Shown: one piece after another, positions 37,577-47,743 of the stretch
How positions within the stretch are numbered: position 1 is the first letter of the stretch
How the letters are laid out: the number at the start of each line of letters is the position of its first letter
Assembly (NCBI RefSeq): GCF_014200455.1
Contig: NZ_JACHBW010000004.1
Span: 124,001 to 188,000, forward strand
Direction: 5' to 3'
Length of the DNA stretch: 64,000 nt
Source of the DNA: Paraburkholderia bannensis
GTDB taxonomy: Bacteria > Pseudomonadota > Gammaproteobacteria > Burkholderiales > Burkholderiaceae
The notes under the pieces: generated by a model
Database searches by the model: none
Seen by the model: the letters and a program-made list of their open reading frames with translations, nothing else
Told to the model about the DNA's origin: nothing
Made by a program: the position numbers and the translations under genes

Positions 37577-37696
37577 GTTCTGGTCCTTGCCTGAGTGGAA
37601 GAACTCTCAAGCGTGGACCTCGCATGCCGCGCCAGCCATGACGGGCATCAAATGCCGCAAAGGGATTGCGAGGCGTGCGTCAGAAGGTGGCAGGCG

Positions 37697-38938
37697 CTAC
37701 GACAATCGAGCGGCGCCCGCGAGCGCGAACTCCGCCGCGGCCTCGCCGGCCGCCACGCCCGACGCCCAGGCCCACTGGAAGTTGTAGCCGCCCAGCCAGC
37801 CGGTCACGTCCACCGCTTCGCCAACGAAGTAAAGCCCCGGCACGCGCTGGCTCATCATCGTCGCCGAGGACAGCTCGCGCGTATCCACGCCGCCGCGCGT
37901 GACTTCGGCCTTCTTGTAACCCTCTGTGCCGGTGGGCGTGAGCGTCCACTGCGACAGACCCTCGCCGATGCGGCGCAGCGTCTTGTCCGGCAGATCGGCC
38001 AGGCGCGCGTCGAGCGGCACGCCATGCGTTTCGAGCCACGCGTGCGCAAGGCGCGCGGGCACCCACTCGGCGAGCAGATTGCCGATCTGGCGTTTAGTCG
38101 AACCTTTGGCCTCGATGAGCGCTTCGGTGGCATCCCGATCGGGTAGCAGGTTGACGCGGATCGGCTGCCCCGGCTGCCAGTAGCTCGAAATCTGCAGCAC
38201 GCCCGGCCCCGAGAGACCGCGATGCGTGAACAGCAGATCTTCGTCGAACGCGCCGCCGGTCTTGCGCTCGCCGGTCGCCACATGAACGTCGAGCGACACG
38301 CCCGAGAGCGGCACATACGGCTCCCACTCCTGCGCCGCGAAGGTGAGCGGCACCAGCGCCGGGCGCGTGTCGATCAGCTTGTGGCCGAACTGTTTGGCGA
38401 CGCGATAGGCAAAATCCGTCGCGCCGATCTTCGGGATCGACAGACCGCCAGTGGCGATCACGAGCGCCTTCGCGCGGATCTGGCCTTGCGGCGTGCCAAG
38501 CGTAAAGCCCGCGCCGTCGGCATGCGCAACGTCCTCGACGGGCAGCGGGCGACGCCACGCGACCTTGCCCGCGTCGCATTCGGTGCGCAACACGTCGATG
38601 ATCGCTTCGCTGGACTGATCGCAGAACAACTGGCCCTTGTGCTTCTCGTGCCAGGTCACGCGATACTGGCGCAGCAGCGCCAGAAAATCGCGCGGCGTGT
38701 AGCGCGCGAGCGCGGAACGGCAGAAATGCGGGTTGTTCGAGAGGTAATTGGCCGGGCTGGCGTGCAGATTCGTGAAATTGCAGCGGCCCCCGCCCGAAAT
38801 GCGGATTTTTTCCGCGAGACGCGGGGCGTGGTCGATCAGCGCCACGCGGCGGCCCTTCTGGCCCGCCACCGCCGCGGTCATCATGCCGGCGGCTCCTGCG
38901 CCGATCACGGCGATGTCGAAAGATTCCATGGCGCGCAT
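37697..38938 (-). CDS. NAD(P)/FAD-dependent oxidoreductase, HI0933/YhiN family
   Basis: A 413-residue flavoprotein with an N-terminal Rossmann FAD site (VIGAGAAGMMTA) and the family motif RISGGGRCNFTN near residue 55. Later come ALVIATGGLSIPKIGATDFAY and a C-terminal FVGEAVDVTGWLGGYNFQWAWASG. The biochemical substrate is not known for most members. ATG 38938 lies after AGGTAGA; ATG 38929 (MESFDIAV) is equally possible. It is divergent from tsaD. Confidence 0.92.
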   Translation of the reverse strand: MRAMESFDIAVIGAGAAGMMTAAVAGQKGRRVALIDHAPRLAEKIRISGGGRCNFTNLHASPANYLSNNPHFCRSALARYTPRDFLALLRQYRVTWHEKHKGQLFCDQSSEAIIDVLRTECDAGKVAWRRPLPVEDVAHADGAGFTLGTPQGQIRAKALVIATGGLSIPKIGATDFAYRVAKQFGHKLIDTRPALVPLTFAAQEWEPYVPLSGVSLDVHVATGERKTGGAFDEDLLFTHRGLSGPGVLQISSYWQPGQPIRVNLLPDRDATEALIEAKGSTKRQIGNLLAEWVPARLAHAWLETHGVPLDARLADLPDKTLRRIGEGLSQWTLTPTGTEGYKKAEVTRGGVDTRELSSATMMSQRVPGLYFVGEAVDVTGWLGGYNFQWAWASGVAAGEAAAEFALAGAARLS

Positions 38939-39092
38939 TCTACCTGCGCGCCGCGCCGCGGTGGCCCGCCCTCGACCTTCGCACACCGGCCGCCCTCCGC
39001 CAGGATTCACGCACGCTGCTATACTTTGGGGTTACCTTTCACTTTGATTTAGCGACGGTTTTTGTCGAAACGACGCCGTTGCACGCCACACC

Positions 39093-40121
39093 ATGCTTGT
39101 TCTTGGCATCGAAAGCTCCTGCGACGAAACCGGCCTCGCGCTCTACGACAGCGAGCGCGGCCTGCTCGCGCACGCGCTGCATTCGCAGATCGCCATGCAC
39201 CGCGAGTACGGCGGCGTCGTGCCCGAACTGGCCTCGCGCGACCATATCCGCCGCGCGCTGCCGCTGCTCGAAGAGGTGCTCGCAAAAAGCGGCGCCGCGC
39301 GCAGCGACATCGACGCCATCGCCTTCACTCAGGGCCCCGGTCTCGCGGGCGCCCTGCTGGTGGGCGCGAGCATCGCCAATGCGCTGGCGATGGCGTGGAA
39401 TCGTCCGACCGTTGGCATCCATCATCTGGAAGGGCATCTGCTCTCGCCGCTGCTCGTGGACGCGCCGCCGCCCTTCCCGTTCGTGGCGCTGCTGGTGTCC
39501 GGCGGGCATACGCAGTTGATGCGCGTGACCGACGTGGGCGAGTACGAAACGCTCGGCGAGACGCTCGATGACGCTGCCGGCGAAGCCTTCGACAAGACCG
39601 CCAAGCTGCTGGGCCTGGGTTATCCGGGTGGGCCGGAAGTCTCGCGTCTGGCCGAATTCGGCACGCCGGGCGCAATCGAACTGCCGCGCCCGATGCTGCA
39701 TTCGGGCGATCTCGATTTCAGCTTCAGCGGCCTGAAAACCGCCGTGCTCACGCATGTGAAGAAGCTCGGGCCGAATATCGGCGAACAGGGCAAGGCCGAT
39801 ATCGCGCGCGGGTTTGTGGATGCCGCGGTGGACGTGCTGGCCGCGAAATCGCTGGCGGCGCTCAAGAAGACGAAGATGAAGCGCCTCGTGGTGGCGGGCG
39901 GCGTGGGCGCGAACAAGCAGTTGCGCGAGAAACTATCGGCGGCGGCGCAAAAGCGCGGCTTCGAAGTGCACTACCCCGATCTGTCGCTGTGCACCGACAA
40001 CGGCGCGATGATCGCACTGGCGGGCGCGCTGCGTCTGCAACGCTGGCCCGATCAGGCCACGCGCGATTATGCCTTCACGGTGAAGCCGCGCTGGGATCTG
40101 ACGGCGCTTTCGCAGCAGTAA
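39093..40121 (+). CDS. tsaD: tRNA threonylcarbamoyladenosine synthase subunit TsaD
   Basis: A 342-residue ASKHA-fold enzyme that transfers threonylcarbamoyl from TC-AMP to A37 of ANN-decoding tRNAs, with TsaB and TsaE. It starts [14 protein letters not shown], has the metal site HHLEGH near residue 110, the ATP loop [10 protein letters not shown], and [13 protein letters not shown] near the C-terminus. It commonly sits divergent from rpsU; here two genes intervene. A TATACT -10 candidate lies at 39020-39025. Confidence 0.97.
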   Translation: MLVLGIESSCDETGLALYDSERGLLAHALHSQIAMHREYGGVVPELASRDHIRRALPLLEEVLAKSGAARSDIDAIAFTQGPGLAGALLVGASIANALAMAWNRPTVGIHHLEGHLLSPLLVDAPPPFPFVALLVSGGHTQLMRVTDVGEYETLGETLDDAAGEAFDKTAKLLGLGYPGGPEVSRLAEFGTPGAIELPRPMLHSGDLDFSFSGLKTAVLTHVKKLGPNIGEQGKADIARGFVDAAVDVLAAKSLAALKKTKMKRLVVAGGVGANKQLREKLSAAAQKRGFEVHYPDLSLCTDNGAMIALAGALRLQRWPDQATRDYAFTVKPRWDLTALSQQ

Positions 40122-40140
40122 GGCCGCGATCGCTCAAATT

Positions 40141-40169
40141 AAAAAGCCGCCTTTTCAGGCGGCTTTTTT
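40141..40169. terminator. Bidirectional terminator between tsaD and folE2
   Basis: AAAAGCCGCC-TTTTCA-GGCGGCTTTTTT, a GC-rich stem with A and T tracts on either side, lies between two convergent genes. Confidence 0.9.
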
Positions 40170-40187
40170 ACGTCATAAGCAGATCGA

Positions 40188-40994
40188 TCAAGCGACGCGC
40201 TTGTCGTGCTCGATCACCGCATAGGCGCTGTGATTGTGAATCGACTCGAAGTTTTCGGCTTCGAGCGTATAGGCGATCACGCGGGCATCGGCGTTCAGAC
40301 GCACGGCCACGTCGCGCACGAGGTCTTCCACGAACTTCGGGTTCTCATACGCGCGCTCGGTCACGAACTTTTCGTCCGGACGCTTGAGCAGGCCCCACAG
40401 TTCGCACGACGCTTCCTGCTCGGCGATCACGATGAGTTCTTCCACCGGCAGATCGCCTTCGAACTCGACATCCATCGTCACGTGCGAGCGCTGGTTGTGC
40501 GCGCCGTACTGCGAGATCTTCTTCGAGCACGGGCACAGGCTCGTCACCGGTACGAGCACCTTGAGGAACAGGCGCGTCACGCCATCACGCGCATCGCCCG
40601 TGAGCGTCACTTCGTAGTCCAGCAGGCTTTCCACGCCCGACACCGGCGCGACCTTTTTCACGAAGTACGGGAACGACACTTCGATACGGCCTGCCTGCGA
40701 TTCGAGCCTCGCGAGCATTGCCGTGAGCATCGCGCGGAAGGTTGCCGGTTCGAGCGGCGCCTTGTTCTCTTCGAGCAGCGCCACGAAGCGCGACATGTGC
40801 GTGCCCTTCTGGTCCGCAGGCAGATGAACATCGAGGTTCCATGTGCCGACGCTCGGCTGGACGTCGCCCGAGCCAGTCTTCACGGTGAGCGGATGGCGCA
40901 CGCCTTTCACACCCACACGCTGGATCGGGATCTGACGGGTATCGACGGAGCTCTGGACGTCCGGCATCACGAAAGCCGGGTTCATCTGATTCAT
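40188..40994 (-). CDS. folE2: GTP cyclohydrolase FolE2 (type IB)
   Basis: A 268-residue GCYH-IB enzyme that makes 7,8-dihydroneopterin triphosphate for folate (and queuosine precursor) synthesis. Characteristic segments are the catalytic-metal region [21 protein letters not shown] (residues about 150-170) and [15 protein letters not shown]. FolE2 uses several metals, whereas FolE needs zinc, and it is often Zur-controlled; no Zur box was recognised. ATG 40994 follows GAGGATAAGAAT; the extension to 41048 is unsupported. Confidence 0.95.
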   Translation of the reverse strand: MNQMNPAFVMPDVQSSVDTRQIPIQRVGVKGVRHPLTVKTGSGDVQPSVGTWNLDVHLPADQKGTHMSRFVALLEENKAPLEPATFRAMLTAMLARLESQAGRIEVSFPYFVKKVAPVSGVESLLDYEVTLTGDARDGVTRLFLKVLVPVTSLCPCSKKISQYGAHNQRSHVTMDVEFEGDLPVEELIVIAEQEASCELWGLLKRPDEKFVTERAYENPKFVEDLVRDVAVRLNADARVIAYTLEAENFESIHNHSAYAVIEHDKRVA

Positions 40995-41034
40995 ATTCTT
41001 ATCCTCAAGTCGCGCAGAATGTGGCGCGCAAATG

Positions 41035-41062
41035 GCAAGCGCCGGCATGAGCCGGCGCTTGC
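41035..41062. terminator. Perfect 12-bp hairpin between dxs and folE2
   Basis: GCAAGCGCCGGC-ATGA-GCCGGCGCTTGC. There is no U-tract on the minus strand, so it is a weak intrinsic terminator or an mRNA stabiliser/processing element in the leader of folE2. Confidence 0.5.
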
Positions 41063-41164
41063 TGGCGGAACGGGGCGACAGGCCCCTTCCGACGGTTCAA
41101 GGTGTTTGAGCGGCTGCGCCTGAAAAAGAGCGCAGCTTCAGGCTGGTTCGATGTTCGCCGCCCC

Positions 41165-43072
41165 TCAGGCGACGCGCATCACCGACTTGCCCGACGCGTT
41201 CGCCGCGCCATCGAGGAAGCGCTCGCGAATGGACTTCGCGATGCCTGCCGCGTCGAGGCCGACGCCCGCCAGCAGCTTCGCCGGATCGCCGTGATCGATG
41301 AAGGTGTCGGGAAGACCCAATTGTAGTACGGGCTTGATAACCCCACTTCCAAGCAGGGATTCCACGCAGGCCGAACCGGCGCCGCCCATGATGCAGCCTT
41401 CTTCGACGGTCACGAGGTAATCGTGGGTCTCGGCGAGCTGCTTGATGAGTTCCGCGTCGACCGGCTTCACGAAGCGCATGTTCGCCACGGTAGCGTCCAG
41501 TTGTTCCGCTGCAGCCAGCGACGGAGCCACCATCGTGCCGAACGCGAGAATTGCCACGCGCTTGCCTGCCGGCGCGTTGCTTTCGCGGCGCACTTCGCCC
41601 TTGCCCACCGGCAGCGCGGCCATCTGCTTGACGGTCGCGACACCCGTGCCCGCACCACGCGGATAACGCACGGCCGTCGGGCAGTCCTGCTGGAGCGCCG
41701 TGTAGAGCATCTGACGGCATTCGTTTTCGTCCGATGCCGCCATGATCATCATCTTCGGGATGCAGCGCATGAAGGCGAGATCGTACGCGCCCGCGTGCGT
41801 CGCACCGTCCGCGCCCACCAGACCCGCGCGGTCGATCGCGAACACGACCGGCAGATTCTGCAGCGCCACGTCGTGGATCAGCTGGTCATACGCGCGTTGC
41901 AGGAAGGTCGAGTAGATCGCGACCACCGGCTTCATGCCTTCAGCGGCCAGACCGCCCGCGAACGTCACCGCGTGCTGCTCGGCGATGCCGACGTCGAAGT
42001 AGCGATCCGGGAAACGCTTCTCGAACTCGACCATGCCCGAACCTTCGCGCATGGCCGGCGTGATGCCGATCACGCGCGAATCGAGTTCCGCCGCGTCGCA
42101 CAGCCATTCGCCGAACACCTGCGTGTAGGTCTTCTTGGCGGGCGTCGTCGACGGCTTGATGCCTTCGGCCGGGTTGAACTTGCCGGGACCGTGGTACAGG
42201 ACCGGATCGGCTTCGGCGAGCTTGTAGCCCTGGCCTTTCCTCGTCACCACGTGCAGGAATTGCGGGCCGCGCAGCTCCTTGATGTTCTGCAGCGTGGGGA
42301 TCAGCGAATCGAGGTCGTGACCGTCGATCGGGCCGATGTAGTTGAAGCCGAATTCCTCGAACAGCGTGGCCGGCACGATCATGCCCTTGGCGTGCTCTTC
42401 GAGCTTGCGGGCGAGATCGAGCACCGGCGGCGCATGACGCAGCACGCGTTCGACGCCCGCACGAGCGGCGGCGTAGAAGCGGCCCGACATCAGACGCGCG
42501 AGGTGGCGGTTCAGGGCGCCGACCGGCGGCGAGATCGACATATCGTTGTCGTTGAGGATCACCAGCAGCGGCACGTCGTCTTCGACGCCACCGTTGTTGA
42601 GCGCCTCGAAGGCCATGCCTGCGGTCATCGCACCGTCACCGATCACGGCGATGCCCATGGCGTTATCGCCCTTGAGCTTGCTCGCGACGGCCATGCCGAG
42701 CGCCGCCGAAATCGACGTGCTCGAATGCGCGGTACCGAAGGTGTCGTATTCCGATTCGTCCCGCTTCGGGAAGCCGGAAATACCGCCGAGCTGGCGCAGC
42801 GTGGACATCTGGTCGCGGCGGCCCGTCAGGATCTTGTGGGGGTAGGTCTGATGGCCCACGTCCCAGACGATGCGATCGCGCGGCGTGTCGAACACGTAAT
42901 GCAGCGCGATCGTCAGTTCGACCGTGCCGAGGTTGGACGACAGGTGGCCGCCCGTTTGCGACACGCTGTCGAGAACGAAGGCACGCAGTTCGTCGGCAAG
43001 CGGTTGCAACTGGCGGCGATCGAGGCGGCGCAAATCCGCCGGGTCGTCAATGGTTTTCAGCAAGTCGTACAT
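41165..43072 (-). CDS. dxs: 1-deoxy-D-xylulose-5-phosphate synthase
   Basis: A 635-residue TPP enzyme, the first step of the MEP isoprenoid pathway (pyruvate plus glyceraldehyde 3-phosphate). The N-terminal TPP domain has [19 protein letters not shown] and [16 protein letters not shown]. The transketolase-like middle domain has [17 protein letters not shown], with the catalytic Glu, and the C-terminal domain follows. ATG 43072 gives MYDLLKTI. It lies 85 bp after ispA in the xseB-ispA-dxs operon, a common proteobacterial arrangement. Confidence 0.97.
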   Translation of the reverse strand: MYDLLKTIDDPADLRRLDRRQLQPLADELRAFVLDSVSQTGGHLSSNLGTVELTIALHYVFDTPRDRIVWDVGHQTYPHKILTGRRDQMSTLRQLGGISGFPKRDESEYDTFGTAHSSTSISAALGMAVASKLKGDNAMGIAVIGDGAMTAGMAFEALNNGGVEDDVPLLVILNDNDMSISPPVGALNRHLARLMSGRFYAAARAGVERVLRHAPPVLDLARKLEEHAKGMIVPATLFEEFGFNYIGPIDGHDLDSLIPTLQNIKELRGPQFLHVVTRKGQGYKLAEADPVLYHGPGKFNPAEGIKPSTTPAKKTYTQVFGEWLCDAAELDSRVIGITPAMREGSGMVEFEKRFPDRYFDVGIAEQHAVTFAGGLAAEGMKPVVAIYSTFLQRAYDQLIHDVALQNLPVVFAIDRAGLVGADGATHAGAYDLAFMRCIPKMMIMAASDENECRQMLYTALQQDCPTAVRYPRGAGTGVATVKQMAALPVGKGEVRRESNAPAGKRVAILAFGTMVAPSLAAAEQLDATVANMRFVKPVDAELIKQLAETHDYLVTVEEGCIMGGAGSACVESLLGSGVIKPVLQLGLPDTFIDHGDPAKLLAGVGLDAAGIAKSIRERFLDGAANASGKSVMRVA

Positions 43073-43157
43073 CGTCGTTCCATTGTAGGAAATCGGGCGC
43101 TCCCGCACTTCTATCGCGCATTACTTCCCGTTCATGCGCGCGGGCGGGTTGGCGTAA

Positions 43158-44039
43158 TCAGCTGACCCGGTTCACAACCAGATCTGCGAGTTCGGCGAGG
43201 CGCTGGGCGCGTGCACCGAACGGTTCGAGTGCCGCGTGTGCATCGGCGCGCAGCTGCTGCGCGAGGGCACGCGAGGCATCCAGACCGATGATCGACACGT
43301 AGGTCGGCTTGCCGTCCTTCGCGTCCTTGCCAGCGGTCTTGCCCAGAGTCGCCGAATCGGCGGTCACGTCGAGAATATCGTCCACCACCTGGAAGGCGAG
43401 GCCCACCGCCGCAGAGTACTTGTCCAGCGCGGCGAGCGCGTCGGCCGAGGGCGTCTCGCCCGCCAGCGCGCCCATGCGGACCGAGGCGCGCAGCAGCGCG
43501 CCGGTCTTCAGGCGGTGCATGGTTTCGAGCTGCTCGCGCGTCAGCGAATGGCCCACGCTCGCGAGGTCGATCGCCTGGCCGCCGGCCATGCCGATCGAGC
43601 CGCTCGCCAGCGCCAGCTCACGCACGAGCGCAGCCTGACGCGCAGCGTCCAGAACTTCGGAGGTGAGCGTGACGAACGCCTGCGATTGCAGGGCGTCGCC
43701 CACCAGCAGCGCCGTCGGTTCGTCATATTTGACGTGTACCGTCGGTTTGCCGCGGCGCATGTCGTCGTCGTCCATGCAGGGCATGTCGTCGTGCACCAGC
43801 GAGTACACGTGGATCATCTCCAGCGCACACGCGGCGGCGTCGAGCGCTTGCGGCGTCGCGCCAGTGAGTTCGCCAGCGGCGTGGCACAGGAGCGGGCGCA
43901 CGCGCTTGCCTCCGCCCAGCACGGCATAACGCATGGCGTCATGCAGCGGCGCGGGCTGCACATCGGCAGCCGGCAAATAGTGATCGAGCGCGCTCTCGAC
44001 CCGGTCGAGCACCGTCCGGGTCCATTGGTCAAAATTCAT
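43158..44039 (-). CDS. ispA: Geranyl/farnesyl diphosphate synthase
   Basis: A 293-residue short-chain trans-prenyl synthase. The first aspartate-rich motif is DDMPCMDDDD (near residue 85) and the second QVVDDILDVTAD (near 218). GGKRVRPLL near residue 42 binds diphosphate. It condenses IPP and DMAPP/GPP to FPP downstream of Dxs. Its ATG overlaps the xseB stop by four bases. Confidence 0.97.
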   Translation of the reverse strand: MNFDQWTRTVLDRVESALDHYLPAADVQPAPLHDAMRYAVLGGGKRVRPLLCHAAGELTGATPQALDAAACALEMIHVYSLVHDDMPCMDDDDMRRGKPTVHVKYDEPTALLVGDALQSQAFVTLTSEVLDAARQAALVRELALASGSIGMAGGQAIDLASVGHSLTREQLETMHRLKTGALLRASVRMGALAGETPSADALAALDKYSAAVGLAFQVVDDILDVTADSATLGKTAGKDAKDGKPTYVSIIGLDASRALAQQLRADAHAALEPFGARAQRLAELADLVVNRVS

Positions 44040-44359
44040 AGATCGTCGTCTCCGCCATTTGCGGATGTCGTATTGAGGGGCACGGGCCGCAGCGTTTCGC
44101 CGTCCAGCACGCGCACCTGTTGTTCAACCTTTTCGAGCTGCTGCTGGCAGAACTTCACCAGCACCGCGCCGCGGCGGTACGCGGCCAGCGATTCCTCAAG
44201 GCTCAAACTGCCGCCTTCCATGCGCGCCACCAGCGCGTCGAGTTCCGCCAGAGCGGCTTCGTAGCTCTCGGGCAGGGCCTCGTCGGCGGCTGTCTGAGAC
44301 GCCGCTGCACCGTCCGCTGCACGGTCCGCTGCACGGTCTTTCGATGCGGATTTCGCCAT
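44036..44359 (-). CDS. xseB: Exodeoxyribonuclease VII small subunit
   Basis: A 107-residue helical protein with the XseB core ESYEAALAELDALVARMEGGSLSLEESLAAYRRG. It pairs with XseA to degrade single-stranded DNA. The N-terminal about 30 residues form an Ala/Asp-rich extension encoded partly by three 12-bp repeats, longer than the usual about 80-residue family length. First gene of the operon with ispA and dxs. Confidence 0.95.
   Translation of the reverse strand: MAKSASKDRAADRAADGAAASQTAADEALPESYEAALAELDALVARMEGGSLSLEESLAAYRRGAVLVKFCQQQLEKVEQQVRVLDGETLRPVPLNTTSANGGDDDL
44303..44338. repeat. Three 12-bp tandem units in xseB
   Basis: CGCTGCACGGTC at 44315-44326 and 44327-44338, and a one-base variant at 44303-44314. 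They encode Asp-Arg-Ala-Ala repeats in the N-terminal tail. Confidence 0.9.
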
Positions 44360-44666
44360 CTGGGGTCGCCAAAATGAAACAAGGCGGACATTCTACGGCA
44401 AAAGCACCCCGGCCGCCCCGCTCGCCGGCTCGTGTCACCTCTCGACCACATTACCGCGGGTTGCCCAAAACAGTTCCAGAAGGCTTTTTCACGGCGTTTT
44501 TTGCGCGGCTCACACCTCGTTCATGTCGCCTTCTTGACGCAATTCCGGCAAAAATCAGCCACTTAGCTACCCTTTTAAGGGTAAACCGGATATACTCGCC
44601 GGCTCCCTAAATCGAATCTTCGATGGTTGGGTTGTTCACTGCTTTCACGTCTAATCGGGAGTGGGA
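44360..44666. promoter_or_regulatory. Divergent region xseB / Rieske gene with palindrome
   Basis: This 307-bp gap has no gene. At 44568-44583 lies the perfect inverted repeat TACCCTT-TT-AAGGGTA, 7 bp before a TATACT -10 candidate (44591-44596) on the plus strand. It looks like an operator for the Rieske gene. No xseB promoter was identified with confidence. Confidence 0.5.
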
Positions 44667-45773
44667 ATGTCCAATCTGAGCAATGCATTGCAGCTGAAGT
44701 CCATTCATAGCCAGCTGCCAGTCACGGCTTACTTTGACGAAGCGCTACTGAAGCGCGAAATCGACACGCTGTTCCAGAAAGGTCCTCGCTACGTCGGGCA
44801 CGAATTGATGGTGCCTGAAGCGGGAAACTATTTTGCGCTGCCCGGCGAGAAAGAGGGTCGCGTACTCGTTCGCAACAAGAGCAACGAGATCGAGCTGCTC
44901 TCCAACGTTTGCCGCCACCGTCAGGCCATCATGCTAAACGGTCGCGGCACGGCAGACAATATTGTATGTCCGTTGCATCGCTGGACGTACGACCTCAAAG
45001 GCGAACTGCTCGGCGCGCCGCACTTCGCGGACAAGCCTTGCCTGAACCTGAACAGCACGCCGCTGCAGAAGTGGAACGGCCTGCTGTTCGAGTCGGCCGG
45101 GCGCGACGTCGCGCGCGATCTCGCACGCCTGGGGCCTGCCAAACACCTCGACTTTACGGACTATATGTTCGATCACGTCGAGGTTCACGAGTGCAACTAC
45201 AACTGGAAGACCTTTATCGAGGTCTATCTGGAGGACTACCACGTCGTCCCGTTTCACCCGGGCCTGGGTCAGTTTGTCTCGTGCGACGACCTGAAGTGGG
45301 AGTTCGGCGAGTGGTACAGCGTGCAGACTGTTGGCGTGCACAGCCAGCTCGGCAAGCCAGGCAGCCCGACGTATCGCAAGTGGCACGACGAGGTCCTGCG
45401 TTTCCGCAATGGCGAACCGCCCGAGTTCGGCGCCATCTGGATGGTCTACTACCCCGGTCTGATGATCGAGTGGTATCCGCACGTGCTCATCTGTTCGTGG
45501 CTGATTCCGAACGGCACGCAGAAGACCACCAATATCGTCGAGTTCTATTACCCCGAGGAAATCGTGCTGTTCGAGCGCGAGTTCGTCGAGGCCGAGCGCG
45601 CCGCCTATATGGAGACGGCCGTGGAAGACGACGAGATCGCTGAGCGCATGGATGCGGGTCGCCGCGCCCTGTTCGAGCGCGGCGTATCGGAAGTAGGCCC
45701 GTACCAGAGCCCGATGGAAGACGGCATGCAGCATTTCCACGAGTTCCTGCGCCGCGAGCTGGGCGAAATCTGA
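44667..45773 (+). CDS. Rieske non-haem iron oxygenase, alpha subunit
   Basis: A 368-residue aromatic-ring-hydroxylating-type oxygenase. The Rieske [2Fe-2S] site is CRH-x16-CPLH (residues about 75-97). The mononuclear iron site is DYHVVPFH near residue 190 (D-x-H-x4-H), with a later Asp/Glu-rich region as third ligand. No reductase, ferredoxin or beta-subunit gene is adjacent, and the substrate cannot be deduced. ATG 44667 follows GGGAG; a GTG six bases upstream is the track's earlier start. Followed by a terminator. Confidence 0.9.
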   Translation: MSNLSNALQLKSIHSQLPVTAYFDEALLKREIDTLFQKGPRYVGHELMVPEAGNYFALPGEKEGRVLVRNKSNEIELLSNVCRHRQAIMLNGRGTADNIVCPLHRWTYDLKGELLGAPHFADKPCLNLNSTPLQKWNGLLFESAGRDVARDLARLGPAKHLDFTDYMFDHVEVHECNYNWKTFIEVYLEDYHVVPFHPGLGQFVSCDDLKWEFGEWYSVQTVGVHSQLGKPGSPTYRKWHDEVLRFRNGEPPEFGAIWMVYYPGLMIEWYPHVLICSWLIPNGTQKTTNIVEFYYPEEIVLFEREFVEAERAAYMETAVEDDEIAERMDAGRRALFERGVSEVGPYQSPMEDGMQHFHEFLRRELGEI

Positions 45774-45812
45774 TGTAGACGCGGCCTCGGCCGCCACTCG
45801 AATGCAGCAAGG

Positions 45813-45838
45813 AAAGACGGGCTTAGGCCCGTCTTTTT
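45813..45838 (+). terminator. Terminator of the Rieske gene
   Basis: AAGACGGGC-TTAG-GCCCGTCTTTTT, a strong stem with a U-tract 40 bp after the stop codon. Confidence 0.9.
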
Positions 45839-45936
45839 GTTTAGACTGACGGCATCGGGCCGGCGCAGTGCTACAGCAACCGGCCACGCACGATCCAGAG
45901 ATCCACGGATCCGGGAACCTATGTAGAGGAGCCGTC

Positions 45937-46806
45937 ATGCCCCACACGCACTACACCACGTTGATCTCGGCCGCCAACCTGCACGAGCGCATGACCGCCG
46001 CGCCGGGCAGCGTGCTCGTCGTCGACTGCCGCTTCGATCTGCTTGACCCGCAAGCCGGCGAAAGCGCCTATGCCGCCGGCCATCTGCCGGGCGCGCGCTA
46101 TCTCCACCTCGACCGCGATCTTTCCGGGCCCAAGACCGGCAAGAACGGCCGCCATCCGCTGCCCGACCGCGCCTCCCTCGTCGCCACGCTGGCCGACTGG
46201 GGCTTGAACGCGGGCCAGCAAGTGGTCGCCTATGACGCCCAGGGCGGCGCGTACGCCGCGCGTTTGTGGTGGCTGCTGCGCTGGCTCGGTCACGATTCGG
46301 TCGCCGTGCTCGACGGCGGCCTGCAAGCCTGGGAAGCCTCGGGTTATGCCCTTTCGAAGGACGTGCCCACCGCCACGCCAGGCACGTTCAAGGCGGGCGC
46401 GCCGCTGCAGGTCACCGTCGATGCCGCGGCCGTCGTGCGCAATCTGGCCACCCGCGAACTGACCGTCGTGGATGCGCGCGCCAATGACCGCTATCGCGGC
46501 GAGAACGAAACGATCGATCCCGTCGGCGGCCATATCCCGGGCGCGAAGAATCGCTTCTTCAAGGACAACCTCACCGCCGATGGCCGCTTTAAGTCGGCGC
46601 ACACGCTGCGCGAGGAGTTCACCGCGCTGCTGCCGGGCGTCACGCCCGAGCATGTGGTGCTGCAATGCGGCTCGGGCGTGACCGCATGTCACAACGCGCT
46701 GGCGATGGAGATCGCCGGCATGCATGGCGCGGCGCTCTATGGCGGCTCGTGGAGCGAGTGGGTCTGCGACCCGTCACGGCCGGTGGCCACGGGCCCGAAT
46801 CCCTGA
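45937..46806 (+). CDS. sseA: 3-mercaptopyruvate/thiosulfate sulfurtransferase
   Basis: A 289-residue protein with two rhodanese domains. The inactive N-terminal one has DCRFDLLDPQAGESAYAAGHLPGA; the catalytic C-terminal one has the active-site loop CGSGVTAC near residue 248. CGSGVT favours mercaptopyruvate over thiosulfate (rhodanese has CRKGVT). It transfers sulfur from 3-mercaptopyruvate to thiols or cyanide. ATG 45937 follows AGAGGAG; the upstream extension is unsupported. Confidence 0.9.
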   Translation: MPHTHYTTLISAANLHERMTAAPGSVLVVDCRFDLLDPQAGESAYAAGHLPGARYLHLDRDLSGPKTGKNGRHPLPDRASLVATLADWGLNAGQQVVAYDAQGGAYAARLWWLLRWLGHDSVAVLDGGLQAWEASGYALSKDVPTATPGTFKAGAPLQVTVDAAAVVRNLATRELTVVDARANDRYRGENETIDPVGGHIPGAKNRFFKDNLTADGRFKSAHTLREEFTALLPGVTPEHVVLQCGSGVTACHNALAMEIAGMHGAALYGGSWSEWVCDPSRPVATGPNP

Positions 46807-46839
46807 TCTCGCGATCGTACGGCGTCGCGCTCGACCCGT

Positions 46840-47712
46840 TCAAGCCACGCCGTGCTCCTTGAACCACGCAAGCGCCCGCTTCCACCCATCCTCGGCATCG
46901 GCCTTGCGATAACTCGGCCGGTAATCGGCGAAAAACGCGTGGCCCGCGTCGTCATACACGACGAATTGCGAGCCGCGCCCACCCTGCGGCCCCTGCGCGA
47001 TGGCCGCTTTCATCTGCTCCAGCGTTTCGTGTGGAATGCTGGTGTCCTGGCGGCCATAAAGCCCCAGCACCGGCACCTGTAGCTCGCCCGCCAGATCGAG
47101 CGGATTCTGCGGCGTATTCGCCGTGTGATCGCCCGCCACGCGCCCATACCACGCCACCGCCGCCTTCACGCGCGGGTTGTGCTCCGCGTAGAGCCACGTA
47201 TAGCGCCCGCCCCAACAGAAACCGTTGATGCCCACGCGCTTCACATCGCCGCCATGCTCGCCCGCCCACGCAATGGCCGCGTCGATATCGCCGATGACCT
47301 GCGCGTCGGGCACCTTGCTCGCGATGTTCTGCGTGATCTGCTGGATCGTCGGGTAGACCGAGGCATCGCCCTGGCGAACGAAAAAGTCCGGCGCTATCGC
47401 CAGATAGCCGAATTTCGCAAAACGGCGGCACACATCGGCGATATGCTCGTGCACGCCAAAAATCTCGTGAATCACGATGATCACAGGCAAATGCGTCTTG
47501 CCGCGCGGCTGTGCGCGATACGCCGGCACGAGCGTGCCGTTCGAATCAAAGCCGATTTCGCCGGCATCCAGTCCTTCGGCGTCCGTATGAATCGTCTGCG
47601 CGGAAACCGGCAGCACAGCGGCGGCAAAACCGCTGCCGAGCGCAGCCTTGATAAACGTGCGCCGGTCGAACCGCACATGGGGGACGAGGCTATCGATTTC
47701 GGGCTTGAGCAT
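46840..47712 (-). CDS. Dienelactone hydrolase family protein, Tat-exported
   Basis: A 290-residue alpha/beta hydrolase with a twin-arginine signal (DRRTFIKAALGSGFAAAVLP, residues about 16-36) ending near VSAQ. The nucleophile is the Cys of GFCWGG near residue 160, followed by the Asp of DTSIPHE and the His of DDAGHAFF. The Cys nucleophile is typical of dienelactone hydrolases. Periplasmic location is inferred from the Tat motif; the substrate is unknown. GAGGAG precedes the ATG. Confidence 0.9.
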   Translation of the reverse strand: MLKPEIDSLVPHVRFDRRTFIKAALGSGFAAAVLPVSAQTIHTDAEGLDAGEIGFDSNGTLVPAYRAQPRGKTHLPVIIVIHEIFGVHEHIADVCRRFAKFGYLAIAPDFFVRQGDASVYPTIQQITQNIASKVPDAQVIGDIDAAIAWAGEHGGDVKRVGINGFCWGGRYTWLYAEHNPRVKAAVAWYGRVAGDHTANTPQNPLDLAGELQVPVLGLYGRQDTSIPHETLEQMKAAIAQGPQGGRGSQFVVYDDAGHAFFADYRPSYRKADAEDGWKRALAWFKEHGVA

Positions 47713-47743
47713 GCAACGCTCCTCGCGATAGAAACAGCGCCAT

